IMG/VR virus record: IMGVR_UViG_3300022074_000215
Span: 1-31,897 of that record
Strand: one strand, 5' to 3'
DNA from: a virus
Length of the DNA stretch: 31,897 bases
In this document: piece after piece, positions 17,201-24,949 of the stretch
Position numbering within the stretch: the stretch's first letter is position 1
Layout of the letters: each line of letters begins with the position of its first letter
Position numbers and translations under genes: made by a program
The notes under the pieces: model-generated
The model's input: only the letters and a program-made list of their open reading frames with translations
Databases searched by the model: none
Told to the model about the DNA's origin: nothing

Positions 17201-20200
17201 AAGATGGTATCTACCATTTATTCATACTTCATGCTGATAATCCTATCACTGAAGAATTTACTGATCTTAAATATGGACAAAATGTTGTTGATTTATATCC
17301 ACAATTAGATCGAGATAATAATCATTCAAATCCACCAGCATCCGTATCATTTGCGAAGAGAGCACCGATTGGTGATGTTGCAACAGATGATTTAAGAAAG
17401 AGTATTACTAGAGAAACAACTGATAAGATAATTAAAGATTTTGCATATGGTAAGCGAGTTACAGGTGTAACAACTTACTTCTCATCTGGAAATGTAGGTC
17501 TTGCTACGATTACATTTGATCGACCTCATGGATTTGGTGCTGTTAAATATAGAAACTCAATTAGTGTCGCTGGTGCAAACCTTACAAACGGAACATTTCA
17601 TGGTATTAAATTATTCAACTCTGATGGATCAACATGGGATGGTGCGAGAGCATCTGTTGTAATTGCTGGTGGACAAGTTGGTGTCGTTACAATCACTGAA
17701 GGTGGATCTGGATATACTGCTGAAACTCTTGTGGTTGATAGACAATTTATTGGTGGTGGTTCAGCAACTGCTGCACAAATAACAGTCACAAACGTACATG
17801 GATCATCTGGTATTTCAACAAATATTGGAGATTCAGTTCAATTAACAGGTATTGGTACTGCAACTGACGGATTATATCGAATCGCAACTATACCATCTAC
17901 GACACAAATATCAGTTGCATTGACTGCAACATCACCAAGACCACAACTCGATCAGTACGCTATCAACTTAGGGCCATCTGCTGAAGTAGCAAGTGAATCA
18001 TTCTCTGTTGATACAACCACGTTTACAACTACACTTGGTCATGGATTAGTAAGTGGTCAAAAATTCAAAGTACTAGATGCTAATAATCAGAATTTAGGAT
18101 CATTCCATGTCAAAACTAAAGTATCTGCAACATCATTTACTGCTGTTACAACAATTGATCTTGGTACTCCAAAATTCATTCTTCCAGACGGAGTTGCATC
18201 TGCAACACCACTTTCTGATAAAGAGAATGAGAATGTTGGTTCAAGAGGATTAAGTTTCTATGCTGGAGATTATTTCTTCTTAGGAGCAAATGCAACTAAC
18301 TCTACAACAATTACCGTTTCATTACCAAATAGTGGTAACAACGATGCTGCTGCGATCAGATCAAGATTCCCAATTGGATCTTATCTACAGGCTGGCGATG
18401 AGGTTATGAGAGTCAAGAGTACTTCTGTATCTGGTTCAAGTCAAATACAAGTTATTAGATCAGCACTTGGAACTCCACAACAAAACCATTTAGCAAATGA
18501 TATTGTAAGAAAAATTACTCCAAGAGCAATTGAATTTAGAAGACCATCTATTATTCGTGCTTCTGGTCACACATTTGAATATCTTGGATTCGGGCCCGGT
18601 AACTACTCAACTGCATTGCCACAGGTTCAGGTCAGAACATTATCAGAACGTGAAGAGTTCTTAGTACAGTCACAAGAAAGATCATGTGGTACTGTTGTTT
18701 ATACAGGTATGAACAATAGAGGTGACTTCTTTATTGGTAATAAGAGAGTTAGTTCTGCAACAGGTCAGGAGAGAACATTTGATGCACCGATTGCAACTGT
18801 AACGGGTGAAGATCCATCAAGACTATCAGTCATATTTGATGAAGTAATTATTAAAGAAAGATTAGTTGTTGAGGGTGGTAAATCAAATACAATTCTTACA
18901 CAGTTCGATGGCCCTGTTACATTTAACAAGTTAGTTAAGGTTAACGAGGATCTAACTGTTAACGGTATTATGAAGTTGAATAATACCTTTGAGATTACAA
19001 ATACAACTCAATCAAATAATAAAGATACAGGTGCTTTAGTTATTGAGGGTGGACTTGGTGTAGAGAAGAATCTTAATGTCGGTGAGATGTTTAAGGTATC
19101 TGGTGTATCTACAGTCGGAAGTCTTGGTGTCACAACTAACTTTACTGTCGGTGGTATATCAACATTCACAGGAGAGGTTAACTTTAGTGGTGGACTTGAT
19201 GTTCGTAACATTGATATTGGTATCGCAGACGCACAAACAATCAACACTGATAGTGGAGACTTAGTTCTTGATGCTCAGTCAAATACAGTTCAAGTTAATG
19301 CAAACTTATCTGTCGGTGGAAACATTGCTGGTAACTTCTTAGATATTGATAATGTAAACATTGATAGTAATACAATTACCACACAGTCAGGTAATTTAAT
19401 TCTTGATGCGAATGGATCTAGTATAGTTGATGTTCAGGCAACTGCTGAACTTGATGGACTTAAATTCAATGGTGTTGCAGAGGTTTATACAAGTGTTGAT
19501 ACAGATCTTGCATCAGTATCTTCAAGTCATGATACTCTTGCATCTGCAAAATCGATTGCTGCTAAGATCGCTGCGATTGATACAACACTTACAGTCGGTG
19601 CTGATTCTGGGTCAAATGATAATGTCACAGTTGGAACTGACACACTTAACTTCGCTGGAACAACAAATGAGATCGAGACAACTGTATCAAATAATCAAAT
19701 TCAAATTGGATTACCAAATAATGTAACCATATCAGGAACTTTGACTGCAAATGGAAACGTTGATCTTGGTAATGCAACAAGTGATACTATCACATTTACA
19801 GGTAGAGTTGATTCTGATCTTGCACCATCTGGAACAACCAGAGATTTAGGAACTTCATCAAACAAATGGAGAGATTTATACATTGATGGTGTTGCATATG
19901 TTGATGATATTCATGCTGCTGATTGTGACATAAACGGTGGATCAATTGATGGTGTAACTATCGGTACAAACAGTGCGGTAACTGATCTACGAGTTGATAA
20001 TGTTCAGGTTAATGGTAATACAGTCACAACAACATCTGGCAACTTAGTGCTTGACTCTCAAAATGGAAGAGTTCAAATAAATGACGTTTTAGATGTTACT
20101 GGTAGAGCAGAAATTGATAGTGTAAGGATAGATGGTAACACCGTTGATACCATGTCAGGTAATTTAATACTTGACTCTAATGGTGGTGTAGTTGATATAA

Positions 20201-20586
20201 ATGATAATGTTGATATTTCTGGAACATTAACTCTAGGTAACACACTATCTGGTACGACTGCGACATTTACTGGCGATGTGACCGCACTTACATCTGACAT
20301 AAGATTAAAGACCAACATTGAACCAATTGAAAATGCACTTGACAAGGTTCTAGGTATAAATGGATTTACCTATAATCATAATGAAATTGCAGGTGAACTA
20401 GGTCTTGATACTGAAATAAGATATGCTGGTGTGTCTGCACAAGATCTTCAGGAAGTTTTACCTGAAGCAGTTAAACCGTGTCCAGCCAGTGATGAATATC
20501 TAACAGTTCAATATGAAAAGGTTGTACCTCTTCTTATTGAAGCAATTAAAGAACTCAAATCAGAAATCGAAGAACTTAAAAAATGA
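14266..20586 (+). CDS. Giant virion structural/fibre protein with C-terminal S74 intramolecular chaperone
   Basis: The 2106-residue protein starts MPLNKLENFIKNTEGRILYV and has a pectate-lyase-like beginning (NSLAQPFKTIQRALLESARF; TTILLFPGDHVI), typical of large structural proteins of marine T4-like phages. The middle has many beta repeats, including a GGSGYT motif at about 1146-1151. From about 1560 it becomes a fibre shaft with repeats such as TTSGNLVLDSQNGRVQIND and NLSVGGNI. The last 97 residues are a Peptidase S74 chaperone: TSDIRLKTNIEPIENALDKV, YAGVSAQDLQEVLPEAV, and a coiled-coil end. Ser2010 and Lys2015 form the expected dyad, so cleavage between 2009 and 2010 after trimer folding is likely. 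Likely a baseplate-attached tail fibre. Confidence 0.8.
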   Translation: MPLNKLENFIKNTEGRILYVNPNDLDATDSISNQGNSLAQPFKTIQRALLESARFSYVEGNNNDLIEKTTILLFPGDHVIDNRPGFGIKNVGGVAKAVAPDGSGSNGAQTDAIETLSLNLTSNFDLTQEDNILYKFNSINGGVVVPRGTSIVGLDLRKTKIKPKYVPNPFDNSVAASALFRITGTCYFWQFSIFDGDESGLVFTDSSDFSVTNRSKPTFSHHKLTCFEYADGVNIDDRFNLTDLGIYYSKLSNAFNKVARFIDTQDRFPASTTGFSPQRPEFEIVGAFGSDPINIAAIKSGDGTTPTSIITVTTAADHTLTTGTPIKVKGVDDLRYNLSTKVQSVTGLRTFTYLLPFVPDDLAASPSTSAGTITIETDTVSGASPYIFNISLRSVYGMNGMHADGDKATGFKSMVVAQFTAISLQKDDRCFVKYDQESRTYKGINLPTTPSTGSELATLSSSQDPTKVYHLDSDAVYRKGDETFHIKLSNDAIMQIVSVFAIGFNKHFTAETGADASITNSNSNFGQFAIACDGFKKDAFGKDDAAYITQIITPREITSTQTNVDWQRIDVAKTKTVGISSHLYLFGFDTLDNVPPTVIQGYRVGAASSDRLFVDFTNANVGTGVREATIRMMDVAVGSGTTGNDSSTKLYKVTSGPTDNTFTIGEHKLITGEKVRIISDSGDLPENLVENTVYFAIVVAGSPSNQIKLASSKTNADNNVPLIVYKGTKLKIESRVSDKAAGDVGSPLQFDATNANWFLKTNINSEIFQTVNAQGTSGLGANTPVSFIQRTPDERSLDEKIYKIRVVVPKESDNAKNPEEGFIVQESSTTGIRSDLSVTLQNIDGNDYNYKRNYRFISTCSELSDVVTMVSVAPHDLKVGERIFVRNCTDDDANGTSTGTFDKGYNGSFTVASVVDDKTFTYNAQDTSGVVHSIGNFTSVVTTDASRTTTLPRFERNDIKSNFYIYRNETISPYIKDTQDGIYHLFILHADNPITEEFTDLKYGQNVVDLYPQLDRDNNHSNPPASVSFAKRAPIGDVATDDLRKSITRETTDKIIKDFAYGKRVTGVTTYFSSGNVGLATITFDRPHGFGAVKYRNSISVAGANLTNGTFHGIKLFNSDGSTWDGARASVVIAGGQVGVVTITEGGSGYTAETLVVDRQFIGGGSATAAQITVTNVHGSSGISTNIGDSVQLTGIGTATDGLYRIATIPSTTQISVALTATSPRPQLDQYAINLGPSAEVASESFSVDTTTFTTTLGHGLVSGQKFKVLDANNQNLGSFHVKTKVSATSFTAVTTIDLGTPKFILPDGVASATPLSDKENENVGSRGLSFYAGDYFFLGANATNSTTITVSLPNSGNNDAAAIRSRFPIGSYLQAGDEVMRVKSTSVSGSSQIQVIRSALGTPQQNHLANDIVRKITPRAIEFRRPSIIRASGHTFEYLGFGPGNYSTALPQVQVRTLSEREEFLVQSQERSCGTVVYTGMNNRGDFFIGNKRVSSATGQERTFDAPIATVTGEDPSRLSVIFDEVIIKERLVVEGGKSNTILTQFDGPVTFNKLVKVNEDLTVNGIMKLNNTFEITNTTQSNNKDTGALVIEGGLGVEKNLNVGEMFKVSGVSTVGSLGVTTNFTVGGISTFTGEVNFSGGLDVRNIDIGIADAQTINTDSGDLVLDAQSNTVQVNANLSVGGNIAGNFLDIDNVNIDSNTITTQSGNLILDANGSSIVDVQATAELDGLKFNGVAEVYTSVDTDLASVSSSHDTLASAKSIAAKIAAIDTTLTVGADSGSNDNVTVGTDTLNFAGTTNEIETTVSNNQIQIGLPNNVTISGTLTANGNVDLGNATSDTITFTGRVDSDLAPSGTTRDLGTSSNKWRDLYIDGVAYVDDIHAADCDINGGSIDGVTIGTNSAVTDLRVDNVQVNGNTVTTTSGNLVLDSQNGRVQINDVLDVTGRAEIDSVRIDGNTVDTMSGNLILDSNGGVVDINDNVDISGTLTLGNTLSGTTATFTGDVTALTSDIRLKTNIEPIENALDKVLGINGFTYNHNEIAGELGLDTEIRYAGVSAQDLQEVLPEAVKPCPASDEYLTVQYEKVVPLLIEAIKELKSEIEELKK

Positions 20587-21659
20587 CACTCCCATCATCT
20601 CCGAACTCAATAAGTATGAGTCAGATAGCCAATGAGTTTGGTTACACTCAAGGAAGTGCAACTAAATTAGGAGATTATCGTACACTAGCAAATGGATCAA
20701 ATTATCCTCAGTCAATCGGTGCATTATCCTTTAGTTCAATTGATGGTGGTGGATCTGTTGCAACAGGTTCAAATCCAATAAACATGGGATCTTTTAGAGG
20801 TACACAACTTCAACAGGTTGTGAATTTCTGGTCATCAGGTGCTGGTGGTTTTAGATTAAATGCGAAGTCTAGATATAATAATAATGGAATGATTGGTAGT
20901 AATAATCAAGTTGCAGTTGTCGGTGGTTATCGAACAAGACCATCTAATTCAAGTGGAACAAAAGTTCATATTCATGTAAATCAGGCGATTGGATCTGAAA
21001 GATTTGACCCAGACCATTGTGCATTGAGAACTGGATCATGGGATGGTAGTACAACATTACAAGTTGATGTTGGTGGTTCAGGAAGAATACAAGGTGCTGG
21101 TGGATTTGGTGGTAATGGAGCAAATGGAGCAACTGGTGGTAGTCAAGGTGGTGCAGGTACAAGTGGATTAGGTGTTGAATATTCTCCTACTCAAGTAAAC
21201 ATCACATCAGGTGGAATTATATCTGGTGGATTTGGTGGAGGAGGAGGTGGCGGTGGTGCGCATGACCACGACCACAAATCTGAAAGAACTGCTTCTGGAA
21301 GTGGAGGTGGTGGAGGTGCAGGACTACCAGTAGGTCAAGGTGGAACTGGGCCAAATAATGGAACAAATGCTAATAATGGTTCTGCTGCTACAAATGGAGA
21401 ACTAGCGGGAGAAGGTGGAGGTGGAACAAATAATGACGGGGAAGCATATGGTGGAACTGGTGGTGATGGAGGATCACCGAATGAAGCAGCAGATAATGGT
21501 GCTAATGGATCAGGTGGAGAAGGATCAGGCGGTGGAGGTGGAGCCGGTGGTGCAGAAGGTGCTGCAATAAGAAGAACAAATGGATCAATAACGGTCAATA
21601 TAAATCCAGTAAGTGCATTAAATGGTAGAGGATCAACGACAGCAACGACTGTGCAATAA
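20583..21659 (+). CDS. Glycine-rich tail-tip adhesin-like protein (gp38-type)
   Basis: The 358-residue protein starts with TLPSSPNSISMSQIANEFGY, a motif found at the start of many virion proteins of marine phages. From about residue 160 it is dominated by Gly-rich blocks (GAGGFGGNGANGATGGSQGG; runs of six or more Gly near 215-225, 245-250 and 315-320) separated by variable, polar segments. This resembles T-even type gp38 adhesins, in which polyglycine helices hold receptor-binding loops. A His/Asp loop HDHDHK (about 227-232) sits between Gly-runs. It overlaps the fibre gene by ATGA, matching the 37-38 gene order of T2-like phages. The family name is inferred from composition and context. Confidence 0.6.
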   Translation: MTLPSSPNSISMSQIANEFGYTQGSATKLGDYRTLANGSNYPQSIGALSFSSIDGGGSVATGSNPINMGSFRGTQLQQVVNFWSSGAGGFRLNAKSRYNNNGMIGSNNQVAVVGGYRTRPSNSSGTKVHIHVNQAIGSERFDPDHCALRTGSWDGSTTLQVDVGGSGRIQGAGGFGGNGANGATGGSQGGAGTSGLGVEYSPTQVNITSGGIISGGFGGGGGGGGAHDHDHKSERTASGSGGGGGAGLPVGQGGTGPNNGTNANNGSAATNGELAGEGGGGTNNDGEAYGGTGGDGGSPNEAADNGANGSGGEGSGGGGGAGGAEGAAIRRTNGSITVNINPVSALNGRGSTTATTVQ

Positions 21660-21678
21660 ATAAAATCTGTGTTATAAT
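21655..21678 (+). promoter_or_regulatory. Late box AATAAATA and extended -10 TGTTATAAT before oxygenase operon
   Basis: AATAAATA (21655-21662) overlaps the end of the adhesin gene. TGT-TATAAT (21670-21678) is a consensus extended -10; its -35 is poor (TGTGCA at 17 bases). Transcription would start about 15 bases before ATG 21699 and read all eight coupled genes to 26150. Confidence 0.58.
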
Positions 21679-21698
21679 ATAATTACGAGATTTTATCT

Positions 21699-22277
21699 AT
21701 GGCATTTGAGACTGATTTAATTAGAAGATATACTGGTGCTTTCACAAAAAACGATTGTGAAAAGATCATTCATGGTATCAAATTTTTTGAAGATAATAAC
21801 TTATTATTTTACGATAGAGAGATATTAGACAGACAAGATCATAAAGTGATAAACGTCACTCATGAATATGACTTTTCGATGTCGAGTCGAATATGTGAAG
21901 AGATGTTTCCAAAATTAAAACCTTGTGTCGATGAATATCTAAAAGCATTTAGTATTTTAGGACAGAGAAAATTTTTAATACATGATTTAAAATTGAAAGA
22001 GATACCAGCTGGTGGTGGTTTTCATGCGTGGCATTATGAGACTGGTGCATTATCAGTTGCAGCAAGACAATTTGTGATTCAAGTATATTTAAATGATGAT
22101 TTTGATGGAGGAGAAACAGAATTTTTATATCAACAAAGAAGAGAACAGGCAGTCGAAGGGGATGTTCTTATATTTCCCGCATCATATACTCATACTCATC
22201 GAGGAAATCCACCATTAGGTGGCACTAAATATCTTGCAACATCATGGGGTATCATTCAAAATGATAATAATATATAA
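21699..22277 (+). CDS. 2OG-Fe(II) oxygenase, HxE variant
   Basis: The 192-residue protein has the double-stranded beta-helix pattern of 2-oxoglutarate/Fe(II) oxygenases: GGGFHAWHYETG (106-116), FVIQVYLNDDFDGGETEF, VEGDVLIFPASYTHTHRG and GTKYLATSW. Predicted iron ligands are His112, Glu114 (instead of the usual Asp) and His167; Lys177 would bind the oxoglutarate carboxylate. Such enzymes hydroxylate protein, nucleic acid or small substrates using O2 and 2OG; the substrate is not visible here. It is the first gene of the oxygenase operon behind an extended -10 promoter, and the next gene overlaps it by 17 bases. Confidence 0.82.
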   Translation: MAFETDLIRRYTGAFTKNDCEKIIHGIKFFEDNNLLFYDREILDRQDHKVINVTHEYDFSMSSRICEEMFPKLKPCVDEYLKAFSILGQRKFLIHDLKLKEIPAGGGFHAWHYETGALSVAARQFVIQVYLNDDFDGGETEFLYQQRREQAVEGDVLIFPASYTHTHRGNPPLGGTKYLATSWGIIQNDNNI

Positions 22278-22608
22278 AGTTACGGATTACTTTCCAGAAA
22301 CTGACCAGATCGCTGTCAAGTTCTGTCATGAAAAATCATCTAAACCAATAGATGATTATAATGCTATTTCAATAGATTGTAAAAATATAGAAACATATGA
22401 TATTGAAAGTTTTTCAGAGGATTTAGTTAGTAAAAGTGGATTAAGAAAATTAGAAAAACAAGATAGAAAATTAACTACATTAGAGGAAAATCAGTCAGAA
22501 AAATTAGATGGAGAATTAAACATACGAGATTTGATTGGTAAAGTAATCGGGGTTGATTATCCAACAAAAATTTATAGTAAAATTAAGATGAGAAGGGTGG
22601 AATTATGA
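22261..22608 (+). CDS. Unknown small protein in oxygenase operon (115 aa)
   Basis: The protein (MIIIYKVTDYFPETDQIAVK, then FCHEKSSKPIDDYNAISIDC, a helical acidic middle and YSKIKMRRVEL) resembles small conserved unknown proteins near fibre genes of cyanophages. It looks like an alpha/beta fold of a 40-residue strand-rich head, then a helical middle with LRKLEKQDRKLTTLEENQ, then a strand-rich end. I chose ATG 22261 rather than an upstream in-frame ATG (22219), which would bury 59 bases in the oxygenase gene. Overlap with the next gene is ATGA. The gene may act with the oxygenases, but nothing in it shows how. Confidence 0.65.
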   Translation: MIIIYKVTDYFPETDQIAVKFCHEKSSKPIDDYNAISIDCKNIETYDIESFSEDLVSKSGLRKLEKQDRKLTTLEENQSEKLDGELNIRDLIGKVIGVDYPTKIYSKIKMRRVEL

Positions 22609-23078
22609 ATTTTAAAAGATCATTTAAAAAGTGTGAAGAATTTAGAATATGTTGTGCCTATGGAGATAAAGGAGTTGTTTATGTTGAAGAGCATGAAAAG
22701 AATAAAACATTATATTCAATACAAGTAAAAGGTTCTGGTAGATGTGCTACTGTCTTTAGTTCTGATTATATTGAGGGAAATGAAAATGATGCTAACTTTG
22801 GATGTATGAAACCATATATCGGTAAACATCTTATCTTTGAATCCTATGAACCTTTTATCCAGTATGGATTTAGCACTTTAAGTTACGATCAAGATTGGGA
22901 TGGTGAACTTGTAAAGGGATCATTTCAAGGTAACGAGAATAGTTGGTTAGTATGTTTCAAAGGTAATCCGATAATAAATGGTATCGAACTTAAAGTTATG
23001 GATTATGCAAAACTAGATAATAAACATTATGATGTACAATTAAATGATTCCTTAGTTGGTGTATTCACAAAATTATGA
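22605..23078 (+). CDS. Unknown protein in oxygenase operon (157 aa)
   Basis: I do not recognise a family. The protein looks beta-rich with a compact fold: FRICCAYGDKGVVYVEEHEK, LYSIQVKGSGRCATVFSSDY, HLIFESYEPFIQYGFSTLSY, WLVCFKGNPIINGIELKVMD. There are five Cys residues (CCAY, RCAT, GCMK and one late Cys), unusual for this phage, but no known metal motif. No HxD iron-binding motif is present, so it is not another 2OG enzyme. ATGA overlaps on both sides keep it in strict co-translation with the oxygenases. Confidence 0.65.
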   Translation: MNFKRSFKKCEEFRICCAYGDKGVVYVEEHEKNKTLYSIQVKGSGRCATVFSSDYIEGNENDANFGCMKPYIGKHLIFESYEPFIQYGFSTLSYDQDWDGELVKGSFQGNENSWLVCFKGNPIINGIELKVMDYAKLDNKHYDVQLNDSLVGVFTKL

Positions 23079-23770
23079 CCCTTAAGATAACAGATAATGT
23101 AACTAGAATTGAAAAAGAGGTTCAAGATGGTGATTTTAATTTAAATTTAAAAGATCACATATTATATCTACCATCTTTTATCAATTCTGATGTATGTAAA
23201 GATATAGTGAATAATTTAAAAAATGTCGGACTTGATAAATCCACACCATATACTGATGGGTTATTAAATGATTATACAGATTCTTATTTTGATCCTGACA
23301 TTTCTACAATTACAGATATAAAAAATAAAGTAAGTCAAGATGCTTTAAAATTATATGCAGAAAAAGTTAGAGCATATGATTGGTCATATCATAACTCAGA
23401 TAAATTTTTCCCATCAGAAATGATTGTAAGAAGATATAATAATAAATCTGAATTTAGTTATCATTATGATGATATTGTTGAGGAAATATTCCCACATTGG
23501 TTTGTTAGAAGAAAGAATATATTAACTTGTAATGTCTATTTAAATGATAATAATGAATATGATGGTGGTGATTTACATTTTGCATCCTGTAATCTTACAT
23601 TCAAACCAAAGATAGGTGATGTTATACTTTCACCATCAAACTGGATGTTCTTTCATAAAGTAAATGAGATTACATCTGGAGTGAGATACTCTGGTACATA
23701 CTGGTATTATTATGGTTCAGATAAAAAAGTTGGAAAAGGTATTAGTCATAGTAAAAACTTTTTAAAATGA
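23075..23770 (+). CDS. 2OG-Fe(II) oxygenase, prolyl-4-hydroxylase type
   Basis: The 231-residue protein has YLPSFINSDVCKDIVNNLKN near the N-terminus, then the catalytic beta-helix: EFSYHYDDIVEEIFPHW (His130-x-Asp132), NVYLNDNNEYDGGDLHFAS, KPKIGDVILSPSNWMFFHKV (His194) and SGVRYSGTYWYY (Arg204 for the oxoglutarate carboxylate). All four expected ligands are in place and correctly spaced, so it is probably active. The DGGDL motif and order match the P4H/PKHD group. The substrate is unknown; the operon context next to fibre genes suggests a phage structural protein or host target. Confidence 0.86.
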   Translation: MTLKITDNVTRIEKEVQDGDFNLNLKDHILYLPSFINSDVCKDIVNNLKNVGLDKSTPYTDGLLNDYTDSYFDPDISTITDIKNKVSQDALKLYAEKVRAYDWSYHNSDKFFPSEMIVRRYNNKSEFSYHYDDIVEEIFPHWFVRRKNILTCNVYLNDNNEYDGGDLHFASCNLTFKPKIGDVILSPSNWMFFHKVNEITSGVRYSGTYWYYYGSDKKVGKGISHSKNFLK

Positions 23771-24429
23771 TTAGATATACAATGTTAGAGACACAAATTT
23801 CTGAAGGAGAACATACTTCTTGTCATTTTTGTGTAGATAAATTTGAAGGATTACTTGATAAAGGACTAGACTTATCAAAGTATGAATTATCAATTACAGA
23901 TCCTAAAACACATTTTCACGTTCACTATTTAAATCGTGATGGCGATTATATTGAAAAAGAAGTTCTAGATGCCTATGATATAAATGTTGACTTTCCTGTC
24001 ATATTTTTTGGTAGAGAGTTACCTTATCGAGATGGATTTAGATGTGCATATCATTTAAGCACTTTGAAAAAATTAAAGTCACCATTTATAAAAGATGTTA
24101 TAAAAATAATAAAATTATTTAAGGGAAACTATATTGATATAATACTTGCGAGTGATTTTACACAAGATGGTGAGATAAGAAATAAAGATGTTAACATTGA
24201 AATCATACCACATATCAATAATCATAAGGAGATAGGTGAAATATTAGAAAATAATTTTGAGTTACCTAAACTAGATTATTACAAGGAGAGTTTTAATGAT
24301 TATAATGAAAAAGATTTTGCGTGGCATATTAAGATTAAATTATTTCGATATATAAAAATACCGATAGTAAAATTTTATAGAACATATCCTAACAATCCAT
24401 ATCTACATTTTAAATATTATGATAAGTAA
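23767..24429 (+). CDS. Unknown protein in oxygenase operon (220 aa)
   Basis: I recognise no family. The N-terminal half has a His-rich stretch THFHVHYLNRDGDYIEKEVL (about residues 48-67) and two Cys in HTSCHFCVDKFEG, a CxxC metal-like pair. The middle has a hydrophobic helix pair (VIKIIKLFKGNYIDIILASD) and the C-terminus is basic and aromatic (KIKLFRYIKIPIVKFYRTYP). It is not a 2OG enzyme by motif. The upstream overlap is ATGA and the downstream overlap is 11 bases. The C-x-x-C/H-rich N-terminus could bind a metal; this is speculative. Confidence 0.6.
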   Translation: MIRYTMLETQISEGEHTSCHFCVDKFEGLLDKGLDLSKYELSITDPKTHFHVHYLNRDGDYIEKEVLDAYDINVDFPVIFFGRELPYRDGFRCAYHLSTLKKLKSPFIKDVIKIIKLFKGNYIDIILASDFTQDGEIRNKDVNIEIIPHINNHKEIGEILENNFELPKLDYYKESFNDYNEKDFAWHIKIKLFRYIKIPIVKFYRTYPNNPYLHFKYYDK

Positions 24430-24949
24430 AACTGATTTGAAAAATTTATACGAGTGGGCAAAGCATAAAGATTTTCCTGTTAGAAAAACTCCTACGACAA
24501 GTGGACTTTATAAAAAACCTTATGGAACTAATAAAATTCATTCATATTGTAATAAAGATATTTTTAGTTTTCCTCTGAAGTTTGGTCGTAGAAAAGTAAC
24601 CATCCGTGAAAGTTTAATGCCAACAAATATTGCAAATATATTTAAGAATGAGGATATATTATATACCGTAGTTTCAATATTTCAAAGTGGAACTTTCTTA
24701 AAACCACATCGTGACCCACACATATATCAATTTCCATATAAAAGAATACAAATACCACTAGAGATACCAGATAAAAATAAATGTTACATGGAGTGGACTG
24801 ATATAAAAGGTGGAAGAGTAGATTGGGATGAAGGTGTGCCACAAGTTTGTGATGTTATGCATCATACTCATCAGGCATTTAATAAGTCAGATAAGGATAT
24901 GGTTATGATGTTTATAGATGTGAAAATGGATACTGAGGTAGAGTTATGA
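24419..24949 (+). CDS. 2OG-Fe(II) oxygenase, aspartyl/asparaginyl beta-hydroxylase type
   Basis: The 176-residue protein has SIFQSGTFLKPHRDPHIYQF (His97-x-Asp99), then RIQIPLEIPDKNKCYMEWTD and VCDVMHHTHQAFNKSDKDMV with His151 and Asn155, and a final MMFIDV strand. The PHxDP, R-x-x-x-P-L and H-x-x-x-N order is that of the aspartyl/asparaginyl beta-hydroxylase group, which hydroxylates Asp/Asn side chains in proteins. The usual C-terminal Arg before the last strand is replaced by Lys/Asp (KSDKD), so oxoglutarate binding may differ. ATG 24419 overlaps the previous gene by 11 bases and its stop forms ATGA with the next gene. Confidence 0.75.
   Translation: MISKTDLKNLYEWAKHKDFPVRKTPTTSGLYKKPYGTNKIHSYCNKDIFSFPLKFGRRKVTIRESLMPTNIANIFKNEDILYTVVSIFQSGTFLKPHRDPHIYQFPYKRIQIPLEIPDKNKCYMEWTDIKGGRVDWDEGVPQVCDVMHHTHQAFNKSDKDMVMMFIDVKMDTEVEL

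Noticed and set aside
21335-21598. Minus-strand Pro-rich open frame of 87 codons
   Set aside because: It is the antisense shadow of the Gly-rich repeats (GGN read backwards gives NCC, Pro/Ala/Ser).
22219-22260. Upstream ATG for the 115-residue gene
   Set aside because: It would increase overlap with the oxygenase gene to 59 bases; ATG 22261 fits the short-overlap pattern of the operon and has the expected N-terminal pattern.
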